IMG/VR virus record: IMGVR_UViG_3300025085_000128
Span: 1-29,250 of that record
Length of the DNA stretch: 29,250 bases
From: a virus
Strand: one strand, 5' to 3'
In this document: positions 24,774 to 29,250 of the stretch, one piece after another
How the letters are laid out: each line of letters opens with the position of its first letter
Numbering within the stretch: the stretch's first letter is position 1
Notes under the pieces: generated by a model
What the model saw: the letters and a program-made list of their open reading frames with translations, nothing else
Databases searched by the model: none
Told to the model about the DNA's origin: nothing
Translations under genes and position numbers: made by a program

Positions 24774-26790
24774 TGAAAGTCACCTTCACCAATTGTATGC
24801 AATCCAACGGGATGTCCATTGATTTGGACATCTCACGCCAGTCGCCCCTGCTATTGAGGATGGCGACGACATCGGACACTGGGCGTTGTATTTGGCCCGC
24901 CATCATGGCGAGATCCGTTGCGTTGGATTGAATCATAGGGGTGTGGGGGACGGACTTTGCGATGGTATCATCCTGCAAAGCGATTTGACATTGGACGGTT
25001 TCAAGCATGGATTCAATGTCCTCTTTGCCGAACATGTTGCCCATGCGTCCGGCACCTCGTCCAGTGAGGTATGCAAGTTTATCAGCCATTCCTCTCCATC
25101 CCTCTCTAAATCGTGGCGGGCCGTCCTGCCGTTGAGAGCCAGCAGGTTGCGCTTGAAAAGCATTTAGGCGAGAAGGAGGTTGTTCGGGGGGAATGTTGGG
25201 GGGTATTTGTCCCACTGTTGCTGGTGGTGCTGGTTGCTGACGAGGAACTGGTGGTGCTGGTTGTTGGCGTGGCACAGGAGGTGCTGGTGGTTGGGGCTGA
25301 ACGACGGGGGGTGCTGGTGGCTGTGGTTCGGGTTGAGGTGCTGGTGGCTGTGGCTGTTGTTGAGGTTCACGGGCTTGCGCTCTCCTTGCTTTTTGACGCT
25401 CCATCGCTTCACGAAGTCCCTGCGGCCCCTGTGGCTGTCCTGTGTTTGTGGGTTGAGGTGGTTGTTGAGGTTGCGGTTCGGGTTGAGGTTGTGGTTGTTG
25501 AGGTTCTTGCATCCTGTTTTGGTTTGGCTGAATGCCCGGATTGGTTCTTTGAATGTGACTGATGAAACCGCTGACAAGACGATCTGCCCCAGCCCTGCCG
25601 GAACCTTGAGCAACCAATTCTTCAATTGAAGGCATATTGTCGCCCATGTTGTATTTGTCACCCAAGTATTGGTGCAATTTAGGGAGGTAAGCACGCTTGT
25701 TGGCAAATGAGTTTGCATACAAGTCCACGCCCTTCTCGCTCTTGAACCCATCTTCAAACCATGTGCTGTATGCGTCCATTGGGGATTGAGGCATTTGCTG
25801 TTGCTCAATTGCTTGCTGTGCGGCATCCGGCCCTTCGGGCACAGCGTCGGCGACAATGCCGGGTGTGTCGGGTGACTGTGCGGCTTCTCGTCGGCGAATG
25901 CCATAGAGGTGCTGGATGTTGGTTTTGTTTTCGGGAGCGTGTTGGCTCAACACTGGGTGATTCAACCATGCGTTTTGAACCATTTCGGGTGTCAATTCAT
26001 AGCCGCCCATTTGAGCCTGTTGAGCCATTTCATTCACCATAGCAATACTATGCTTGTATGCTTCATTGTTAATGTAAATGCCGTTTGGCCGAACTTTGCC
26101 GGGTTTAATGACTTTGCTTGTATTGCCTGTGTGGCCCGATTGCTCACGCACCCACTTGAGTCCTTCGTGATATGGTCGGTTCCATGATTCGTTTTGAAAG
26201 TTTTCTTGATCTCGGTTTCCGACCCGAAGTTTAGGCACACCGTATGCGTCAAATTGCCACGGTGTTTCTTTCTTCTGTGGCCCCCAAACCCCTTCACGCC
26301 ACTGCGAATCTAAAACCGCACGCCCCATATCGGTCTTGAAGGGCAGTGGTAAATCGTCGGGTATTTTGTCAAGACCTTTTCCTGTCATGGAGGCTTCTTG
26401 ACGCTTTTGTCCCCATAGGTGATTTTGCACTTCAACGGCGTGGTTGATGGTTTTACTGCCGATTTCAATTGCTTTTTGCAGTGCGGCTTTGTAAGTGTCT
26501 TCATCGCCCTGTGGCCCCGCTTGGATTAAAGCGGCTTCTTGGATTGTCAAGTGTTGCGGATCTGATGGGTCGGCGTTGTAAATTGCTTCATACACAGCGT
26601 CGGCTTCAACGCCAGTCAAATGTTCGCCTGTAATGTCGTCCATAGCCATTGGATAACCCATTAACTGGCCGTTAGGGCCGACCATTCCAAGCAAACCGTT
26701 GATGAGTTCATTAAAGTCAAAGAACCCAAGACCTTTGTTAATTATGGTGCATCGATCAAGAATAGACCACGGTGTGCGGAGAATGCTCAT
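24763..26790 (-). CDS. Large protein with Pro/Gln-rich linker, unknown function
   Basis: This 675-residue protein starts at ATG 26790, overlapping the upstream stop by four bases (ATGA) without a clear ribosome binding site, so coupled translation is likely. Residues 1-400 look folded and mostly helical, with hydrophobic FFDFNELINGLLGMV near the start and repeated Asn/Trp/Tyr positions such as KLRVGNRDQENFQNESWNRP. Residues about 427-541 are Pro/Gln/Glu-rich repeats. The C-terminal 130 residues are again ordered: a GMADKLAYLTGRGAGRMGNM stretch and a final module ATDLAMMAGQIQRPVSDVVA followed by a hydrophobic strand ending LVKVTFND. No known family was recognised. It lies in the pre-terminase group. 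Confidence 0.62.
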   Translation of the reverse strand: MSILRTPWSILDRCTIINKGLGFFDFNELINGLLGMVGPNGQLMGYPMAMDDITGEHLTGVEADAVYEAIYNADPSDPQHLTIQEAALIQAGPQGDEDTYKAALQKAIEIGSKTINHAVEVQNHLWGQKRQEASMTGKGLDKIPDDLPLPFKTDMGRAVLDSQWREGVWGPQKKETPWQFDAYGVPKLRVGNRDQENFQNESWNRPYHEGLKWVREQSGHTGNTSKVIKPGKVRPNGIYINNEAYKHSIAMVNEMAQQAQMGGYELTPEMVQNAWLNHPVLSQHAPENKTNIQHLYGIRRREAAQSPDTPGIVADAVPEGPDAAQQAIEQQQMPQSPMDAYSTWFEDGFKSEKGVDLYANSFANKRAYLPKLHQYLGDKYNMGDNMPSIEELVAQGSGRAGADRLVSGFISHIQRTNPGIQPNQNRMQEPQQPQPQPEPQPQQPPQPTNTGQPQGPQGLREAMERQKARRAQAREPQQQPQPPAPQPEPQPPAPPVVQPQPPAPPVPRQQPAPPVPRQQPAPPATVGQIPPNIPPEQPPSRLNAFQAQPAGSQRQDGPPRFREGWRGMADKLAYLTGRGAGRMGNMFGKEDIESMLETVQCQIALQDDTIAKSVPHTPMIQSNATDLAMMAGQIQRPVSDVVAILNSRGDWREMSKSMDIPLDCIQLVKVTFNDQ

Positions 26791-28454
26791 CGCTTGCTGG
26801 CCCCCGCAAACGCCACGGGCATAAGCGAGGTGTCGTCAAATCTCCAACCTTTTAGATTTTCAGTCGGGCCGGTCGGGGCACTTGCTTTTTCCTCACTTGC
26901 TTGATTCCCTCTTTTGGCTTCGGCACCAAGTTCGGGGGTGGATTTTGTCAATTTTTGAACTGCTTCAAGGAGTTTCTTCAAATCACGCTTGAGGGATTGG
27001 AGTTCGGTTCGGGTGAAGCCACTGATGTCGGTTGCCCTTGATTGAAGACGCTTTTCAATATCCATTTTCAATGCGTCCCCGCCCAGTGGGTCATGGAGCA
27101 AAGCGGCGTCCCTTTCAGCATTTTTTGGCTTTTTGAAGGATGTGCCTTTACTGGATGAGGGTTGTGAAGGCATTTTTGTTCCCTTTCCGCCCATACCGAT
27201 TGTTTGCACCTTTCCTGTGATACCTCTTGTATCGGCGTGTGCGGATTGTCCGGTTGGGAGTGAACCCATTTCACGACGGAACTTTTCAGCCGCTAATTTG
27301 CGTTGATATGCAACCGGATCTCGGAGTCGGAGGGGCATGTCTTTCGCCCGTGGATTGCCACTAAACATACGGCGTGGAGCAAATGCTTGACGCTTGGTGT
27401 GGCGTGTGAGGTTTTGTTCAGCGGCGGCGGCACGACGCTTTGATTTGCTTTCGGGTTGACGACTGGCTTCTTTCTTGCCACGCTTCATTTTGCGCTTTCG
27501 TTCCCTCTTGCCTTTCTTTTTTGCTTTCTTTTCATCCTCTTCGGATTCCTCGTCCTCTTCGTATTTGCGCCCTTTCTTTTTGCGCTTTGCCTTTACGATG
27601 TCGGAAACGAACCGAGGGTCGGATGATGCGAGTTTTTCTTGAAAGTCTTCGGAGAACTCTTGTTCTTCGCCCATAGGTGTTGGAGCGAACCATTTGAACG
27701 AGCCTTCGGGCCAGCCTCCGAGTGGATGAGGCATTTGCTCCATCGCTTGCCTTTCCGCTTCGGGTGCCAAGTCCGGTGTAATAGGTGGTTGGCCTTCCAT
27801 AAAACCGCCCTTTGAAGTGCCAGCAAAACCGACATCTTTGAGTTCAAACAGGTCGGAGAGCATGAATCCTTGCATTCTCCCCTTCTTTTCTTCGTCCATC
27901 TCGGAGTATTGATCCTGCAACATTTCGGCTCTTTGGTCTTCCATGTCCCCAATCATTTCTTCTCTTGAAGGTAAGTCCTCATCTTCACCGTTCTTCACCA
28001 ACGACCAAGCGTCTTCAAATGCGTCGTTGCTTCGGCCAAAAATCATTCCCGGCCCTTCACGCTGAACAGGGCCAGCGTTGGCACCGGCTGAAATGCTCAA
28101 GCCGTTTTTATGCCCCATATCAACACCCATGCCCGATTCAAGCAGTGCGCTTTCACCAGCCATCATTGGGGTGTCGTTGAGAGTTTCAGCCATTTCTTCG
28201 GGTTGGATTGAAATGTGTGGGATGTCGCCCTCCAATTCTTTGAGGGCTTTCTTTTTGCGTGTCACCGGATCCATTTGATCGCGTGTTTCTTGCGAGCCAG
28301 CACCGTATTGGCTGATGTGGGACAAACCGTCAGCGTTTTCATTTGGGTTGACATCATAGTCCCCCATCATTTCTCGCCCACGAAAACCGCCAGTGAACTC
28401 TTGAACCCGCAAGGATTCTTCACCGGGATTGCGACGGGGGTTTGCCATTGACAT
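26787..28454 (-). CDS. Lys/Arg/Glu-rich probable nucleic-acid-associated protein
   Basis: This 555-residue protein is taken from ATG 28454, preceded by GAGTGATTATT in which TGA is the upstream stop; an overlapping GTG at 28463 would add three residues. Residues about 140-160 carry the motif AFEDAWSVVKNGEDEDLP, seen in variants elsewhere in the window. Residues about 287-350 are a dense Lys/Arg/Glu block (KKAKKKGKRERKRKMKRGKK). Next is an Arg-rich region with RDPVAYQRKLAAEKFRREMG. Near residues 470-500 is a helical segment (LQSLKRDLKKLLEAVQKLTK). Largely disordered. A DNA-binding internal head protein is one option. No family was recognised. Confidence 0.6.
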   Translation of the reverse strand: MSMANPRRNPGEESLRVQEFTGGFRGREMMGDYDVNPNENADGLSHISQYGAGSQETRDQMDPVTRKKKALKELEGDIPHISIQPEEMAETLNDTPMMAGESALLESGMGVDMGHKNGLSISAGANAGPVQREGPGMIFGRSNDAFEDAWSLVKNGEDEDLPSREEMIGDMEDQRAEMLQDQYSEMDEEKKGRMQGFMLSDLFELKDVGFAGTSKGGFMEGQPPITPDLAPEAERQAMEQMPHPLGGWPEGSFKWFAPTPMGEEQEFSEDFQEKLASSDPRFVSDIVKAKRKKKGRKYEEDEESEEDEKKAKKKGKRERKRKMKRGKKEASRQPESKSKRRAAAAEQNLTRHTKRQAFAPRRMFSGNPRAKDMPLRLRDPVAYQRKLAAEKFRREMGSLPTGQSAHADTRGITGKVQTIGMGGKGTKMPSQPSSSKGTSFKKPKNAERDAALLHDPLGGDALKMDIEKRLQSRATDISGFTRTELQSLKRDLKKLLEAVQKLTKSTPELGAEAKRGNQASEEKASAPTGPTENLKGWRFDDTSLMPVAFAGASKR

Positions 28455-28459
28455 AATAA

Positions 28460-28825
28460 TCACTCTAAATTGTTAATTCCGTATTTGGCGGTTTCGGGGT
28501 CAAAGTCAACAGTGTTTTCCTCTTCCTCTTTCATTTTTGCTTCGTGCATTCGCTTCAAGCGAGCCAACAAATCGGGATCTCTCGGCATACCTGCGTGCAT
28601 GGTTGGTGGGTCGGGGTTCCTTGAAAGAACTCCGTCAAGCGCACCGTCCTTTGGCAAGCGTGGGTTCATTTTCACCACAGACCAACCAGCATCAAAAGAC
28701 TTCTTCAAATCCTTCGCTTTGTAGCAAGGGCACTTCGGCTCTTTGCTTGAACATTTTGTTATGCCTTTCTTCATGCAAACGCATGGTTTAGATTTTGTCG
28801 CACCGCAACAGCAACCGTCTTTCAT
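28460..28825 (-). CDS. Small Cys-cluster (metallothionein-like) protein
   Basis: This 121-residue protein starts at ATG 28825; the upstream stop overlaps it (TAATG), and AGGTGG lies eight bases before. Eight cysteines fall within residues 5-34 (CCCGATKSKPCVCMKKG, then KCSS and CPC), a density typical of metal-binding clusters; the rest has none. Then follow the motif SFDAGWSVVKMNPRLP, found in variants in two neighbours, and a Lys/Glu-rich helix. A zinc- or other metal-binding function is likely; the role is unknown. It is not a classical zinc-finger spacing. Confidence 0.65.
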   Translation of the reverse strand: MKDGCCCGATKSKPCVCMKKGITKCSSKEPKCPCYKAKDLKKSFDAGWSVVKMNPRLPKDGALDGVLSRNPDPPTMHAGMPRDPDLLARLKRMHEAKMKEEEENTVDFDPETAKYGINNLE

Positions 28826-29250
28826 TAGCAATTCCACCTATCAAGTGCGGCACCCTTTGGTGTCTTTTTGCCGCCTTTGCTGGTCGGCCCTTTGACACCA
28901 CCCATACGGGCACAGAAGGACTTCTTTCGTGCCTTCTTTTTGCCAGTCGGGTTCTTTTCGGTGACTGGTGGTTTGAGGTTTGCTCCTTCTTCACGCTTGG
29001 CCTTTGCACGGCCTTTAGCGTTCAATCCGCCTTTGCGGCTGTGTTTGTTTGGATTGTAGCCGTGAAAGGGTTTGTCGCTTTCTTTGGTGAGAAGTGCCTT
29101 AGCCATCATGTGGCATTCGGGACAAGAGCAAATTGACTTCTTCACTTTACTTTTCTTTTTGCTGTCCGGTATTTTCTTGCTCGCTGGGACACAGTTCGGC
29201 ACTTCACGCCCTCCCTTATTTTTCATGCCGACTTGCTCGTAGCCGTCCAA
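28825..29250 (-). CDS. DUF6321-like basic protein (5' end may be outside window)
   Basis: The frame is open to the window edge (first codon TTG), so the true start may lie beyond 29250; the first internal ATG is at 29226 (MKNKGGREVPNCVP) without a clear ribosome binding site. About 141 residues are visible. It is strongly Lys/Arg-rich, with a cluster CSCPECHMM that may bind a metal. The C-terminal part (GGLNAKGRAKAKREEGANLK, then KKSFCARMGGVKGP and a final WNC) resembles the DUF6321 family that I recall from phages and environmental viruses. No activity is known for it. The final codons overlap the next gene's start (TAATG). Confidence 0.68.
   Translation of the reverse strand: MDGYEQVGMKNKGGREVPNCVPASKKIPDSKKKSKVKKSICSCPECHMMAKALLTKESDKPFHGYNPNKHSRKGGLNAKGRAKAKREEGANLKPPVTEKNPTGKKKARKKSFCARMGGVKGPTSKGGKKTPKGAALDRWNC

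Overview
The window is one uninterrupted virion-structure and assembly operon of a tailed double-stranded DNA virus with an HK97-type capsid and a siphovirus-like tail module. Every gene I can support is on the minus strand, so transcription runs from position 29250 down to 1. Genes are packed with 1-50 base gaps or short overlaps. There are no tRNAs, integrases, insertion sequences, CRISPR arrays or plus-strand genes, and no gene-free stretch longer than about 50 bases.

Likely source: an uncultured marine virus, probably infecting an archaeon (a magrovirus-like virus of Marine Group II / Poseidoniales is my best guess, inferred rather than proven). Reasons: cysteine zinc-type motifs in several proteins including the portal; ribosome binding sites dominated by GGTGAT; very large, low-complexity structural proteins; and no recognisably bacterial genes. 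A marine bacteriophage is not excluded.

Layout in transcription order. (1) 29250-21498: six proteins of low complexity or unknown fold: a DUF6321-like basic protein, a Cys-cluster protein, a Lys/Arg-rich protein, a Pro/Gln-rich protein, an Ala-Gly-Pro repeat protein, and a long protein with histone-H1-like Lys/Ala repeats just before the terminase. (2) 21492-16852: large terminase, a 472-residue protein whose C-terminal part looks like a LAGLIDADG fold, and a portal with a four-cysteine insertion. (3) 16802-10841: four small or medium coiled-coil or zinc-type proteins, then a 1176-residue protein with an ATP-dependent DNA ligase-like nucleotidyltransferase domain. (4) 10813-6064: protease fused to a probable scaffold, major capsid protein, possible decoration protein, a protein with a HeH/SAP-like tail, two beta-rich proteins and a zinc-ribbon protein. 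(5) 6062-1: an enlarged head-tail connector, a small protein, a probable tail terminator, an enlarged tail tube protein, a SAP-domain protein, a tail assembly chaperone with a programmed -1 frameshift, and the start of the tape measure protein.

Together they describe packaging (terminase, portal), head assembly and maturation (protease/scaffold, capsid), neck completion, and tail tube assembly on a tape measure. The most interesting items are the ligase-like domain inside a structural gene, the CCCTTTG frameshift site in the tail chaperone, the LAGLIDADG-like protein between terminase and portal, and a recurring arrangement in which the stop codon of one gene lies in the Shine-Dalgarno sequence of the next with constant spacing.
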